Positions 13,129 to 26,550 are shown, counted from the first letter of the stretch. The stretch: DNA of 64,000 bases from Camarhynchus parvulus (GCF_901933205.1 NC_044573.1:33762993-33826992), one strand, 5' to 3'. Notes: generated by a model from the sequence alone, not told the origin. Program-made: numbers and translations.

Positions 13129-14570
13129 AATCTGGTCTAAATGAAATGTTTCTGGAAAACTGGAATTTAAATTCGAAGATTTGTGCTTTATTTTTAAGAA
13201 TAAATGTAGGTTCTCAGTATCTCCATTAAGCATATGATATCTTTCTTGAGTATATCATCAAGTCAAGGGAAAATTTGTGCTTTGAATTTAAGTGGAGAAA
13301 AATGTATCAAAACTAAGGCAGAAACCCATCTGGAACTCTAAGATGTTAAAATACAAAGAAGTATTGACTATTGCAGAAGCTACATACACTGAAATGATTT
13401 CAACTTTTTTAATACTCCCACTGTTCTGAATTACTTTGTCCATTATTTATGAACTTCTTATTCATAGGTGGTGAGTTAAGGTTACCCTTTTATTGTTTAG
13501 TTTGGTGAGTAATGGACTTTGTCTCATACTCCTGCTGCAATCCCAGAAGCATGTGGAGGGAAAATGATATTTCAAATTTTTTTTCTCCTTTTTTCTTATA
13601 TTTCACTCTCATTCACCACTGCTTTATGTTTTGCATAGCTAATAATAATTACACCTGTGCACCATGGGAACTTAAAATTTTGCACCAGAGCAAGAGAGTA
13701 ACAGGTACAAATGATGGGAAAAAAAAATGAAAACCAAAAAAAGCACAACAAACTCCCAGAAACATTGGGCTTCAGCCTGATTTGTTTTTCACTATTTCTC
13801 CATTGTCTTCTGGTGCAACTGCTGCAGCTACCAGAACCCCTTAACATTCCGTAATTTTCCAACTGATATGAAGAAGAGTCTCATCTCTTGTCCCTCTTAA
13901 AAAAGATGATGGAGAAAGTATATAAAATGTGCTCTAACAAGTTACTTCAAAGAATCATCTAAAACTAGTGCCCTTTTGCTAGAAATTGAGTGAGGCTAGG
14001 TGCTTCTGAAGAAGATGTAAGAAACACAAGATAATGATGAACCATCTTGTTATAATGACCAATTAGTAGCTGGCTTGTGAACCTAAGCAGCAAGGTTGGT
14101 ATTCAATCATATTTTTTTCAACACCTTTTTTTTCATATTGCTTTTCCCACTACTTTGTTTCTCTACAGCAGCAGTGACTGTGCTCATTATCTTCAGAAAT
14201 GCCTATTGTTCTGACCCTTGAGAAATTCTTGGCCTTACTTCATCAAAGAAATATATTTATTGGCTAGTTATGAAGTATGTTAAAGTGGCAGGTTTTTTTC
14301 TCAGTTTGTCCCATGCTGGTTAATTAAGTGACAAAATTCAGTGAAAAGTAGTCAGAGGGAATGCTATACAGTATCAGGAACATCAGGAAACTCAGGAATA
14401 GACAAGCTAGAGGACATTTCTTCATATTATCCAAATATTTCCACATTTCGATACTGAAATCATATAATCACTGTCATAAACTTCAACTTTTATGCCTCTG
14501 AACTCACACAGGGATGCTGTTCTCACTTTTATGCTTGTGAGTAGAAACTGGCTTCACATTTCTAATGTAA

Positions 14571-14608
14571 TTTTTTTTTTGTGGGGGGGTTTGGTTTTTT
14601 TTTGTTTT
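14571..14608. repeat. Poly-T / G/T-rich tract
   Basis: Ten T residues are followed by GTG7, TTTGG and a T-run. This is another short G/T-rich tract of the window-wide class. The run of seven G is the longest in the plus strand that I noticed. Confidence 0.75.
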
Positions 14609-15865
14609 AAATTCTGTTTTGCTCTCAGACAATCTTGCAAAATGCTCTTGGATCCTCACTCAGTCTTTGACTTACTAAACAAATTGAGCTTTCCTAGCCT
14701 CTCGTCAAAAGATCATATACAAAGTTTATCTTTGTTTACCTGGTTAGAAAATGGTTTGTGGTAGGAACTGTGGATTTGTGCAAAATTCTGGTTAAAGCTT
14801 TATCAACATCTAACAAAATATTTCAATCACATCCACACATCTACTAGAAACAGCTTTTTAAAATAGAGTCTTCCTCTTTATCATTTTCCAGTAAGTTTAT
14901 TCTTTGTGTTCTCATTGACATTATTTTGATGTCTGCAGGCCTGAAACTGTTTTGTCTCTTTTTGTTCAAGATTCAAATTTTGCATAGTTTTTTTAAAAAG
15001 TATCTATCCTAATAAAATTCTAGGTGCCCTCTCAATAGTTTCTTGATACAGTTAACTTTACATTTCTCTTCTTTAATTAAAGTTTTCTCTATTGCCTGAA
15101 AGAATATTAATTACAGATATACCCTTATTGTTTCATTTTGTTTAGATCAAGTTAATCACAGATCATTCTGACTGAATTAAGTCAATTCATCATTGACTTA
15201 ATTTTCTATAGCCTTTTTTCCTTCAGTGGCCTCATTACTTTAGGTAACCAAATTTTTATTTCTTTTCAGCTAGTACCTGGTAGGAAAATATCTCATCTTA
15301 TTATCTCCAGGCACATTTGCACCCAAATTACTATAATTTCTGTCTCTATACCTGGAAAGTTAGATTCTCACAAAAAAGAAAAGATTGATACTTTATTTCT
15401 TAAATTCTATTGCAGATATTTTCATCCATAAAGTAGTTCAATCCTGGGAATTCTGTACTAGAGTCCTTAACTTTGCTTTAGCAGATCAGAAATATTCCAC
15501 TAAAGATTAGCTGTGGCTCTGCACCTTCCTCATTCTGGCATGATCATTCTTGTTCTCTTGCAGCTGAAATCTGGCACTAGCTTTTCTCATTGGCATGAAC
15601 TGGATTCTTTCCCTCTCCCACTGCGATCCATTTCATCCTGAAGTCCAGATTCAAGCCCTCAAGTTTCAGTCTTATGGGCTCACTGAATGTCATCTTTTCT
15701 ACAGCAATGAGCTTTGAAAGCACAGTGAGACCAAATTCAGATTCAGAAGCCAGGAATGTTGCATTTCCTATAGATCATTATTTCTCCAACACTTTCTATT
15801 TAATGTCATGTCTTCTTTTTATCACTCCCAAATCATGGCCAATGCCAAATAGGACTAGAAGTGAT

Positions 15866-15903
15866 ATCAAGTGATATTTTCATTATCAAGTGATATTTTC
15901 ATT
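15866..15903 (+). repeat. 19-bp perfect tandem duplication
   Basis: ATCAAGTGATATTTTCATT occurs twice back to back (15866-15884 and 15885-15903) with no mismatch. A partial copy (AGTGAT) precedes it. The absence of divergence suggests a recent slippage event, so it may be variable between individuals. Confidence 0.9.
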
Positions 15904-16939
15904 ACAGCTGGGATCAATTATTATGGCTCATTATTTTCAGATATGTTACCTTGTCTTATTATAAAACGCTAGGTCATGTGAATGCTCCTGCTCCAGTGAT
16001 TCCTAGAGAACATTGACTATCTAATATTCTATTCCATTATTTTTCATCATTATTTTCACTTAGAGTTCTTTAATTTATATTTTCCCTAAACAACAGTTCT
16101 TTGTGCCTGACTGCTGCCTTACGCTCCAGCAGCTAGCTCTCCCTTGCTGTTCCAGCACATAAAAAATCAATAGAGGTTCCACAAGGGTAGCTCATGCTAC
16201 AGAGACTTTGCAAATCCTCACTTTTCCAGTCAAAATTCTCAGAAAGCAGAGTTCATGTCAGAGGTAAGGACTAGGACTAGCCTCACAGCTGCAAAGCAGT
16301 CTTCCAATTAATTTGTGCTACACTTATCACCGTGGTACATGAACACCTTGCATGCTCCCTCTGTAGATTTTTAAAGACCTATTTTACTTTGAATTGAATT
16401 GGAGAAAATACACTTGGCTTAGCTGTTAATTGTTGACAGACAAGACAAAAAAGTAGGTGAAGCAGATATAATGGGGGCACAACGTAATGTTATCTGGCTA
16501 AGGATTTTAGGAATGGTCCCTAATAAATGTGTACTCTCTCATTGAAGAACTGTTGGGAAGAAGGTTTCCCTTTTTCTGCCAAAGGAGGACTAGGCATGTG
16601 ATCAAAGAGGACCCACATATTTTATTAAAGTAGTGTAACAAGCCAAATCTTTCAATTTTTCAAGGAAAATAAAAAGAACTATCATTACAAGTGTGAGAAC
16701 TGCTGGTTAAAGCAAAAAAATTGGGGACAAGAGACATGGATTCTCTTCCTGTTGTCAATACAGCAGGCAGCTATGACTTCAGACTTTACCATTTATGGTC
16801 TGGTTTGTAGAGATCCCATTCACTTTATCTGGAGCAGTTATGCTCAACACCTTTGAAAATAGGCTTGCTAATTTTTACATGCTCTAATTTCCCTATTGCA
16901 AGATGAGGAAGAAAATAAGAAGATCCAATTCATGGTTTG

Positions 16940-17125
16940 TAAAGAGTGCTGGAAGAGGCTCTCCAGAGAAGTGTCACGCCAAGCCTGACAGAGTTCAGGA
17001 AGTATTTGGAAAATGCTCCTGGTCACATGGTGTGACTCTTGGGGAGGGGGTCTGTGCAAGGCCAGGAGTTGGACTCCATGATCCTTGTGGGTCCCTTCCA
17101 ACTCAGGATACTCTCTGACTCTGTG
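16940..17125 (+). mobile_element. CR1 LINE, 3' end fragment
   Basis: The segment contains the conserved CR1 3' region. A 'GTGCTGGAAGAGGCT..CCAGAGAAGTG' block is followed by 'GTCACATGGTGTGACTCTTGG', then 'GGAGTTGGACTCCATGATCC' and 'GTGGGTCCCTTCCAACTCAG'. It ends in two degenerate copies of the terminal ATTCTRTG octamer (ACTCTCTG, ACTCTGTG). CR1 elements are usually 5' truncated, and this one keeps only about 185 bp. It carries the end of ORF2/3' UTR only and no functional reverse transcriptase. The 120-codon minus-strand open frame across it (16868-17230) is antisense and not a gene. Confidence 0.95.
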
Positions 17126-19634
17126 AAAAGTCATAGCAACTACTCTGGAAAAGCTGCCCTTGCTGAGCTGAGCTACATATAACAGATGCAATATTCTAAG
17201 AATGATATAATGCCATACCCCTCCCTTCACTGATCTTGCCCTTGCCCTTGGAGTTTTCCAGGCTATAGCCTCTTCAATCCTCTGAATTGAAAGGTCCTTG
17301 ATGTACTCTGCTGCAAATAGCAGGATCTCATGAAGCAGGTTTTAAAACAACAAATCAGTCTGCAATGGCTGCTCATTTCATTAAACTGTTAAATGTTTCA
17401 GGCTGTAAAATTTTTTATATTTCACAAGCCTTGCTTTTGGAGCTTTCAAGTTCCTGATTTGCAGGGAGAAGCTAGTATTCCTGTCCTAAAGCACTTGTGT
17501 AATATTAAGCTGATAAAATTGCTTTAGCTTTAATCATATATAAAAAGATAGATCATTCATCCCTATGTGCTGACTGGAAGAAATATCAACCCATCATTTG
17601 TGAAACAATATTTGTTAGCAGATTATCTATTAGTCCACAATTAACTTATTCAATTTAGGATCTGAATTCAATCTTACACTGTAAATAAGAGACAAAAATA
17701 CTTTTTGTATTGGTATTTTCACAGAAATATTTTGTGGAGATTCTTTGCTGTAAGCTTCCCTATTTTGCAGGATTGTATTTACCTTGTTATGTGCTGGCAC
17801 AGCACAAAACATTTAACTTTTTCAATCTCTGCAGCAGAAGCATGTTTTATATAGCATGGTGTCTTCCAGCTATCCGCTTTTCTTCTAGCTTTGCTGGGTA
17901 CATCTTCCCTGATAGAGGAAGACAAGGGAAACCATCATATTGCCATCAAATTTCAGAGACCTGGTGCAGCTGGGTAGTTGCTGTCTCTCTGCAGGTTGTT
18001 TCCAACCAAGCCCCTGTCATTTTGCCACAAGTGGGCAGTAATTAACTGATAATTGAAATCTCAAGAATGTCAGCTTGCTCAGTCCTGGCTGAGAGCAGTA
18101 ACCCTCAGCCTGCCCTTCCTCACTATCTGCTCTAGGAAGGAATCTGGCAGTTAGTGCCAATTTGCTCCGACATTCCTACAGAAAGTGATTTAATGTCTGC
18201 AGGGCAGTTTGGGAAGGTGCATGTTTCTGATTGAGGCTCAGCACAGAGTGACACCCAAAGCAACACCTTCCTTTCAGAGCCACTGCTATCACTGGTTCAA
18301 GCCTTGTATTCTGCTCCCAACAACTTAAATAAGAAACTTAAAAAAATATTTTATGTAACAAGATATTTGCAATATTGAAATTACTGCAGTTCTTACAAAG
18401 ATAAAAAGCTCCAACAGAACAAATTTAAGCAAGCCAATTTGTCTTAAGTATGATTGACAAGGCTTTGGGGCCAATGTTGCATGGTGTTAGTATTTCTTTT
18501 TATTGCACTTGTTATCTTAAATAATGGAGTGTTTGCTTCCATTAAGCTGGATGATGTATAAAACCAATATCTTTTTAAGTCCAGGTTCTTGTCTTTTTCA
18601 TTGTGGGAATATTGCCACCGTGCTGTTCTGGAAAATTGAGAATGGTTTTACCTCACTTCAGTCTCTTTTTAAACTAGGAGGTGACTTATGACTATCTCAC
18701 ATGACAGGTAATACTTTATAATAAAAAGTGATATGTAAACATGACATGCCTCCCTTGGCACATGCCAGCCAGGTGAATTAAATGCTAAGAGAAGTTTGTC
18801 TTATTTCAAATTAGTGCCTCTTGAAATGTGCTGACAGCAGGCATTGAAAGCTTCCAGAGTCCAGGCAGGGAGACAGAAGAACTGGAGTATGTGAGAACTG
18901 AACCTGGAAGATGACTGAGCTATGAGTGGCTGCAAAACTGTTTCTAGTAAGCCAAAATATATGTAGTCCCATTATGGAAAAAATTAGAACTCTCATGATG
19001 GTGGGAGACCTCAGTTTGGAGATTTATCCAGAAGGAAGGTCAAGGCCAGGAATAATTTCTTTCCCCTGGCCAAGCAGTGTCCACTTAGCCTCTGCAGGAA
19101 CAATAACTTTTTTCCTCATCCTGTTATGGACATTTCTCTGTCACTGCTTTGCTTATGATGGTGTCAGCTGCCAAAACAGCCATCTGAAGCAGTCTGTGCA
19201 CAGCCCGCACACACAGAGACAGGACACTTGAGGTGGGACCTTTCTTACCTCCTGAGGCTGCCTACATTCTCTCTCAGCCCACACAGGCCTGGGTGCATCT
19301 GGACCCCATAGGCTCCTGGAAAATGTTCCAGCAGCTGGCTGGTTTCCAAAGCTCTTCTCTGCATTGCCAGGTCCAGTGTGATCAAAAAATTCTCAGCACA
19401 TCCAGAAATCAAAACAATGCTATTCTGTAGTCCCTCCCCACTGCAACCCCATGTCTCATTTGCTCTTCTGACCACCTCTGCTCGCTGAGCAGATGTCTTC
19501 AGTGATCTGTTCATGATGATGCAGCCAGTGTACTACAATTTTGCTTGGAAATAGGAAGTAACAACAGATGGTGCAAAGAAGGTAAGAGAATTATCTGCCA
19601 TTAAAGGGAACAGGGCCCAAGACCAGCAAATGTG
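17126..19634. other. Unique non-coding sequence
   Basis: No gene recognised. The 111-codon plus frame at 17710-18045 has several hydrophobic and cysteine-containing stretches, but no family is recognised and no initiation context or splice structure supports it. Somewhat GC-richer sequence occurs at 18000-18300 and 19000-19500. A donor-like AAG|GTAAGAG lies at about 19579, just upstream of the pyrimidine repeat. Confidence 0.5.
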
Positions 19635-20100
19635 CCTCCTTTCCTTTCCTTTCCTTTCCTTTCCTTTCCTTTCCTTTCCTTTCCTTTCCTTTCCTTTCCT
19701 TTCCTTTCCTTTCCTTTCCTTTCCTTTCCTTTTTCCTTTCCTTTTCCTTTCCTTTTCCTTTCCTTTCCTTTCCTTTCCTTTCCCTTTTCCCTTTCCTTTC
19801 CTTTCCCTTTCCTTTCCTTTCCTTTCCTTTCCCTTTCCCTTTCCCTTTCCTTTTTCCTTTCCTTTTCCCTTTCCCTTTCCCTTTCCCTTTCCTTTTTCCC
19901 TTTCCCTTTTCCCTTTCCCTTTCCTTTCCCTTTCCCTTTCCCTTTCCCTTTCCCTTTCCCTTTCCCTTTCCCTTCCTTTCCCCTTTCTCTCTTTTTTCCT
20001 TTCTTCTACTCCTTTTTCCCCTTTTCCCTTCCTCCCCTTCCTTTCTATCTTCCTTCTCCTTTTCCCTTTTCCTTTATCTCCTTTTTTTACCTTTTTTTTA
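19635..20100. repeat. Long polypyrimidine microsatellite, (CCTTT)n then (CCCTTT)n
   Basis: About 465 bp of nearly uninterrupted C/T on the plus strand. The first about 95 bp is a clean CCTTT pentamer array (roughly 18-19 units). It then mixes CCTTT with CCTTTT and CCCTTT, and around 19915-19975 it becomes a nearly clean CCCTTT hexamer array. The last 120 bp decays into irregular C/T. Three large open frames (19533-20207 minus, Lys/Gly/Arg/Glu-rich; 19630-20106 and 19632-20132 plus, Phe/Pro/Ser/Leu-rich) exist only because such repeats lack stop codons. A homopurine-homopyrimidine mirror repeat of this length can form triplex (H-DNA). Confidence 0.98.
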
Positions 20101-23100
20101 ATTTGAAAGAAAGAAAGTCCAGGGAATTGTGAAGCCAAACACGTGGTGCAGAAATAGACAACCAGATGACAACAGGTTAGGATTAAGGAAACACTGGAAG
20201 GAAACAAAGATGTTCAGATGAAACCAGAGGGAAAAAATGAAAAAAAAAAGAAAAAATAATGTAAAAGCAAAAAAAAGTTTTAAATGTATATAGGCAGATT
20301 CTGTGCAATTTCAGGTGGCTACTCAGGAAAATGAACAAGTAATTGAAAGCAGAAATGAAATTGCAAAGGATCACAGGATTTCAAATTAAGTGAACAAATA
20401 GTATGAGGGAGGGGTACAGACCATACAATACAATAGGTTGAATTGGCAGACAGCTTATAAGAGTGGCTCTGAGTGAATGACCCTTCATCTTCTGTGACAA
20501 ATTGACGATAATGCCAGCATTTCATAGTCATTTCACTTTTATTATCACCAAAAGTTTAGGCCAGTATTCTATTACCTTGAATGTCTTTATGGTGTCAAGA
20601 TAAGCTGGGCAAGTAATGAACTTGATGACAAATTTGCTGACTCCAAAGAAGAGGGTGAGAGAACAAGGTAAGACATTTAGAATTATCAGAAATTTAAGCA
20701 AATAAAATAATAAAAATTATTCAAATAATGCATTTGGAATTGAACAGAAAATATTTCATTTTGTTTTGAATAATTTTTGATATTTCTAAAAATTTTTCCC
20801 AAAAACTGTATGTCAATACAGAGAGCAGCAATGCTATTTCAAGAGATCACTATTTTACATTTTAAAATATCAAAAGTTAATGACAATTTTGAAGCAAAAA
20901 ATTTTTACCGATGAACAGCTTTCCTCCTGTTTCAGAAAATATTGCCTCTTTCAGTTGTCCTGGGCAGCAGTTGTTCCTGATTTGGATCATAACCTGGATT
21001 CAAAATGTGTTGGTTGTTTGTATATTCCCTGGAAATATCTCTGCCAAATTCGGTGTCAGAAGTCCAAGCTGTACCTAGGCCCTGAAGCCTCAATTTTCAT
21101 GACAATGACTAGGATGTGACTGAGTCTGTCAATACACAAATCTGTGGCACAGCTATAGTAAAAATAAGTAGGAACAAATTAAAGTTGAGAGAATTCAATT
21201 AATCAAAATAAGCCAGCAGCTCCTATGGTGACTGTATTAGTATTATATTCAGTTTTCTGTATTCTTCTTCCCTCCCAAATAAACCCACTGCTTAAACTTG
21301 TGTTTGCCACATGCTCTACAACATGAAAAAGCATTTTTTGCTTCAGAATTCTGCATATTAAGAGGCAAGGTTAGTTGTGGGACAACAGCTCTTAGGCACT
21401 ACCCTGCATCCAAGATTTAAAGCAAGATCCTGATTCCCTGTTCTACCCTTCTTCCTCAGCTTCCTTATGAAGGTGCTTTCCCTGGAAGTGTTGCTTCCTA
21501 CTCATTGCCAATGAGTACAAGGTTTTACTCTGCAAATGGACATCAGCTCCTGTGATTTGACAGATGACTGTCAAAGACACTCAGGAACATGAGGAGAAAG
21601 TGATATAGAATATAATGAGATCATGTAAAATTTAATACAGCATATCAAATGTAATGTTTTTAAAATTCATATATTTAACTGGCAGCCAAATGCAGTTCTT
21701 TCTAGGGAGGTGATATGTGCTCCTGGCTTTTGCTTTTCTTATGAAAACTTTCAGTCACATTCTGCATCAGCCGGGGTTTATGCTTAGCTTTATCAGGCAG
21801 ACCAGTCAGCACTGAATGGCATTAATGTCATCTTGGGGTAATGAAAGTGTAGATAACTATCTCAGAGACTGGTTGGGAAAAAAATACTGATTCAAGTAGC
21901 TGAAGGCTCTATTGGCCACATAATTCACATTTCTCATAGAGGAAGTTATGCTTTATAAATTGTTTTAGACTTTCTTACTGATGAAACAGCAAGAATTTTG
22001 TTGCTGATGGGCACAGGAAGCAGTAATAAATAGCCATGGGTGCATACACAGGAAAGAAAAATGGTTTGCAATTTACCAACAGATAAAAGGAATCAAAATG
22101 TAGCCCTGGATGTTTTGCAAGTTACAGCACTGTTAATGGAGAAAAGTGTGTCTTCTGTGTGACAATGATAACATGAATGATAATACAGAAGATCATTCAC
22201 CCCTTCTGCACTAGGTATGTGCTGCTTGCTGTAGCTGTGGAAGCCATTCCCTGATGACAGACCACAATGAAGTGGAATAATTTCTAATGAAACAAATCTT
22301 GTCAACCTTCATGGGGATTTGACACTTTTTGGTCCTTGGGGCATTCAAGAAATGTACTACTTCTAGTGGTAGGTCCCCTGTTCACTGCTACACCACAGCA
22401 CAGCTGATAAATCACTTTATAAATGGGCATCTTAGATGTTCTGCTGTGCTGGCCAGAGTACCTGGGCTCAAGGGATGCCTCACGACAAACTGTTTCAAAC
22501 TTTTGGTTGAAAAGACAATAAGAAAACAGGGTAAAGCCCTTTCCTTCCTTTCCTTTTTGAACCATGTTTAAGCAATTATAAAACCAAAGGTAACATTTAC
22601 ACAGGCTTCATGTCTTTTTGGGAAAAATGGTGTACAAGACTAGTCTTCCCCCTCCCCTCATCACAGTCAAAATAATGTGACCAGCATGACAAATATACTC
22701 CTTGACTGCTGATAAATCATTGTTAATTGTTTGTTAAGCTATGACCCCATACTTTCATGAAAAGCAGCCCAGGAGCAGTTGCTGCTGTGTAGTTGAAGGG
22801 GGCCAATATGTATAAAGTATCCACCAAGAAGAACTTGCTGAGAATTCAACCATTGTCAGTCTTCCTTATTTTGATTACTGGGATGTTTATATATTTATGT
22901 ACACCGTTATGTATATTTATATTTATAGTTTCAGAGTTGGGGTGATCTGTGATACTTTCTAAGTAAACAGTGGCTCAAGCAATAAGCCAGAGAGCTGGTG
23001 AGGACAGGGAATCAGAGAATTTCTTGAGGGAATTTTTGTGAGAAAGGCCTCTATTATATTTAGGGACAAGACTTGCCACGATAAGCTTGAGTTTGCTAAA

Positions 23101-26100
23101 AAATGTGCACACTGACACAGAGGTAATACAAACGTTGTTGGAAAGGTGGATTACAAGCCTCAGCCAGAGCCAGATCAATAATTCAAAACTTTCAAACTGT
23201 TGAGAAAGGTGCCAGGTATGTCACCTGGTGTGTGCAAGTGAGTAAGAGAGGAAGAGGAGCATACAGAGTGAATGGTGAATGCTGGAGACTGTCTTGCCGG
23301 AGAACAAACCTGTCCAGTCTGACACGTGAAGTGGAATTGATTTCAGTACACCCTTCTATGGTATGAATGAGTGTCAGTCAGAAGGTGAAACCCAGACAAG
23401 GGAGAACAGGGTTAGTTTCCCAAGGTTTTGGGAATTAATAACTTCATTGGGAGGTCTGTGGGTTAGTGCACAGAAAGTGCAGTGTTAAAGCCCTGATTTG
23501 TGCCAACTCCTGAGAACGTTCTCTGGTGGATGAACTGTTGAGCACAGATGCAAGGAGAGGTATGTATGGTTTTTCTTTGTTCCCTGAAATGGGGTGGTCA
23601 CTACCATGCTTGGTTGAGCCAGTCAGGAGTGGCCATCATTGCCTTCTCTTTCCTTGCACTTTCCATGCAGACCCTCATCAGCATCTTCTCAGCTCCTGTA
23701 TCCAGGATGTACAGATTCAATGGCTGTAGGTTTCCCATGACACAGTATGTGCAAGATATATACCCAGGGAAGACACCCTGTTAGCCCAAGCACTTGGGGT
23801 GGCAGATTCCTCCCCAGAAAGAGAAATGGCTGAGAGACCTACTTTGGGATGTAGGTGTCACTGGGATAGCTCTGGCATGAAACCCCGAGTGACATTTTTA
23901 TTAACTGTCTCTGATTCCCAGGAGACTTCCCTTCTGATCCTGGGCAGGTCCTATATGCCACATATCACCCAGTTTGCTGTGCCCAGCTTATGATTATGTG
24001 GCCACTCAGAATTTGTTGACTAAAAGTATGGCCAAAAAGAGATGAATTCTGCCCACCATTCCATGTTTCAAGATACCGTCCTTGTTTGTGAATTGTGCAA
24101 GGCAGAGTCAGAAAGAGTAGGAGGCCTGTGCAGCTCTATCCAGCTCCCCATTGTACTCATAGAGCAGCAGCCTGGGTGACTCGCTGCTCATCATCTTAGA
24201 CCTTGCTGTTCTAAGTGACCCAATGAGATGATTAATGACTTTATTTTATTTGCTGAAAAATTATCAGACTCAAATTTATACAGAGCTGGGTGGAGAACCT
24301 CTGAAGTTGGCCAAAACAATTTTGACAGGATTCCAAAGAAAAGAAAGGCACCTTTGAATCTTTCAGAAAAATAGTATTCTTCACATCTGCTGCATTAACT
24401 ATTTAGCATCAATTTCTGGTGCCAAAGGCAAGGTCTGGAGGAACAGGCAGGTGCTACCCTAGGCAGAGTGTGAGAGATGAGATTCCACCACAGTTGCTAT
24501 GTATGGAAAAGATTTAGTGCTGCAGATTTTTACTGTTCTAGTTTTCCCAGAAAACAAGGGCACATTTTAATTTATTCATTCAATTATTTGCTTCTTTATT
24601 ATTATACACGGAATAAAGTTTGGAAAGTTTGTAATGTACTGTATAAGGCAGATAAGCCCAAGAGAGAAAACATTAATTTTTTTCCCTGTGATTGCATGGT
24701 TTACAGGTTTGCTAGGTTTAGGAATAGAACTCTGTAGTAATTGGAGATGGTGGCCTGGAGACAGTATCCAGATCTAAAGGGCTCTAAATCTCTGCAAAAA
24801 TGGTTACAGGATATTTCCAGGAAAGAATCTCTGTGACTCATAATTTTCACCTAACTATCTACCAGTAGACATGTTGAAAGGAGGGTATCAGCCCAAACTG
24901 ACTTCTCTGGCCCAGGCTGAGAATTTTCCAGGTACGTGAACAGTTAAAATTTTTCAGAAACTTCAAAGAAGGGCTCCATAAGACCTGGCAGACTTTACAG
25001 TGCTAAATTCAAAATTGCCCTGTCTCCAAGCAGACATAGACTAAATGACTTAACATTAATGTACCATACTAATGAATATGCCTTTCAGATAATGACACAG
25101 GCAGTGTCTCATATATTCTTTCAAATAAAATGCAATACATCTCAGAAAGGTGTTTGAGAATCTGCTCTGCATATTTATTGGCAAGATAGTCTTTCTGGTT
25201 CATTTAACTGTTTCATAGGTCTGTAGCATATACTCTTCTTTCCCTTGTCCTCCTCCCTACCCACTTGAAAGCTGACTTGCTAAGTAACCATTTTTCAATA
25301 TTGTAATATTTACTTTTTTAAAGTAGTCTTGCACAATTGATTGCCTGGCTTCTCATTTTGCATTTCAGCGTGACACATGCATAGTTTTACTTTTTATCCC
25401 TTATAGGATTTTGCATATGTTTTTGAGGGGGAAAAAAAGAGACATTTATAATTCAGGCTAAATAAAATGTTTAGTGAGGACAAAGAGACAGTTACTACTA
25501 TCAGAATCTTGTAACTCACAGTTATGGTATCAGGAAGCAGCCAACATTTACATCTACCTCTGTCTAGGATGTATTTGGTGCTGGGTGTGAGGGTGTCCTT
25601 GCATTATGGAAAATAAAGCTCTGAGTTGGTTCAAGGTCACTGTTGCTGAGAGCACAGGCATTCAAGAAGCTGAGTGGGTGATAAAGTTTGACTTCTAGAA
25701 CTTTCACATTTATAACACAAAGACAGCTGTTCTAAGCCTGCTGTTATGTGTCTTCAGACTGTCACAGCTACAGCTATAACAGTCACATCTTGTTCTCTAT
25801 CCTCATGAGAGGAGATGACCACAGTAGCACTTGTGCCATGCTGTATTGTGCAATTACATCTAAGCAGGTTATTGCAGGTATCAGAAATCATCTGATTGCG
25901 GCAGCATGAAGATCCACTCAGGTTAATTTCTCCTGCTTCCTAGTAACTTCCTTGGAGAGAAAATGGAGTCCACATGGTGCTCTGCTTTTCAGCAAGCAGG
26001 CTGGTTTGGAGCTCGTGTGGATATCCATCCCGGCAGTGTGCTCCAGAAAACCCTGTGGGCAAAGCCCCTACCTGCAGCAGAGGCAGACAAGCACACACTG

Positions 26101-26199
26101 AGACATGCAAGGAGAAGTGCACCCAGCAGGGCGAGGATGTGAGACCACTGAGGGGCCCCCTTGTACATGGGAGATAGGGGCAAACTGGGTGTGCTCTGC
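20101..26199. other. Unique non-coding sequence
   Basis: About 6 kb with no recognised gene or transposon. Short open frames occur (22302-22565 minus, 23526-23784 plus in two frames, 24477-24737 plus) and none has a recognisable motif. An AT-rich stretch lies at 22870-22930. The interval 23180-24000 is somewhat GC-richer. Donor-like GGTAAG strings (for example about 20668) have no paired acceptors that define an open exon. Confidence 0.5.
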
Positions 26200-26550
26200 A
26201 GAGGCTCACCAAGATGGTGGGATCCAGACTGCTTGCCCTGAGAGCAGAGGCCTGGTAATATGGGTTCAGGTACCCTGGAGAAGATTTTAGTGGGGGGTTC
26301 ACAGCAGCCTCCCAGTCTCTACCAGTAGGGTGTGATGGTGTCAGGCTGTTCACAGAGGTGCCTGGGGAGAGGACAAAGGATAATGGGTATAAAGTTGAAA
26401 CAGAAGTTCAAAGAGATAAGCTTTTTCATCCTGAGGTCAACCAAGGACAGGAATATGCTGCCAGGGGATGTTGTGTGACCTCCATCCTTGCAAGATTCTA
26501 CAGCAAAACCAGCCTATGTCAACAAGAAGGCTCTGATAATGAAGCCTAGG
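26200..26550 (+). mobile_element. Old CR1 LINE fragment, 3' region without the terminal octamers
   Basis: Diverged but recognisable CR1 order: 'CCAAGATGGTGGGATCCAGA', then 'GAGAGGACAAAGGATAATGGG', 'AAGTTGAAACAGAAGTTC', 'TTTTTCATCCTGAGGTCAACC' followed by AAGGACAGGAA, 'ATGCTGCCAGGGGATGTTGT', and 'CCTCCATCCTTGCAAGATTC'. These correspond to the usual CR1 phrases for 'ggacaagagg(g)caatgggc', 'ttcactgtgagggtgacc' and 'caggctgcccagggaggttgtgg'. The final GGACT/TTCCAAC block and octamers are missing. Divergence looks high, which suggests an old insertion. A 137-codon minus-strand open frame (25940-26353) partly overlaps it antisense and is not a gene. Confidence 0.75.

Larger units (their letters stand above)
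13129..16939. other. Unique AT-rich non-coding sequence
   Basis: No gene recognised. An A-rich stretch lies at about 13711-13745. An acceptor-like TTTTATTTCTTTTCAG ends near 15269 and has no convincing exon after it. Open frames (13596-13862 minus, 14492-14764 plus, 15674-15874 plus) are short and featureless. Confidence 0.55.

Noticed and set aside
12880..13233. 117-codon Lys/Asn-rich minus frame and 100-codon Phe/Val-rich plus frame
   Set aside because: Artefacts of the G/T-rich low-complexity tract, which lacks stop codons by composition.
16868..17230. 120-codon minus-strand frame
   Set aside because: Antisense through a CR1 3' end on the plus strand.
19533..20207. 224-codon minus-strand frame and two plus-strand frames of about 160 codons
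   Set aside because: They are translations of the CCTTT/CCCTTT repeat. The composition is a polymer of Lys/Gly/Arg/Glu or Phe/Pro/Ser/Leu, with no start context or domain.
25940..26353. 137-codon minus-strand frame
   Set aside because: Partly antisense to an old CR1 fragment and rich in Ser/Pro/Leu as expected from its GC content. No domain recognised.
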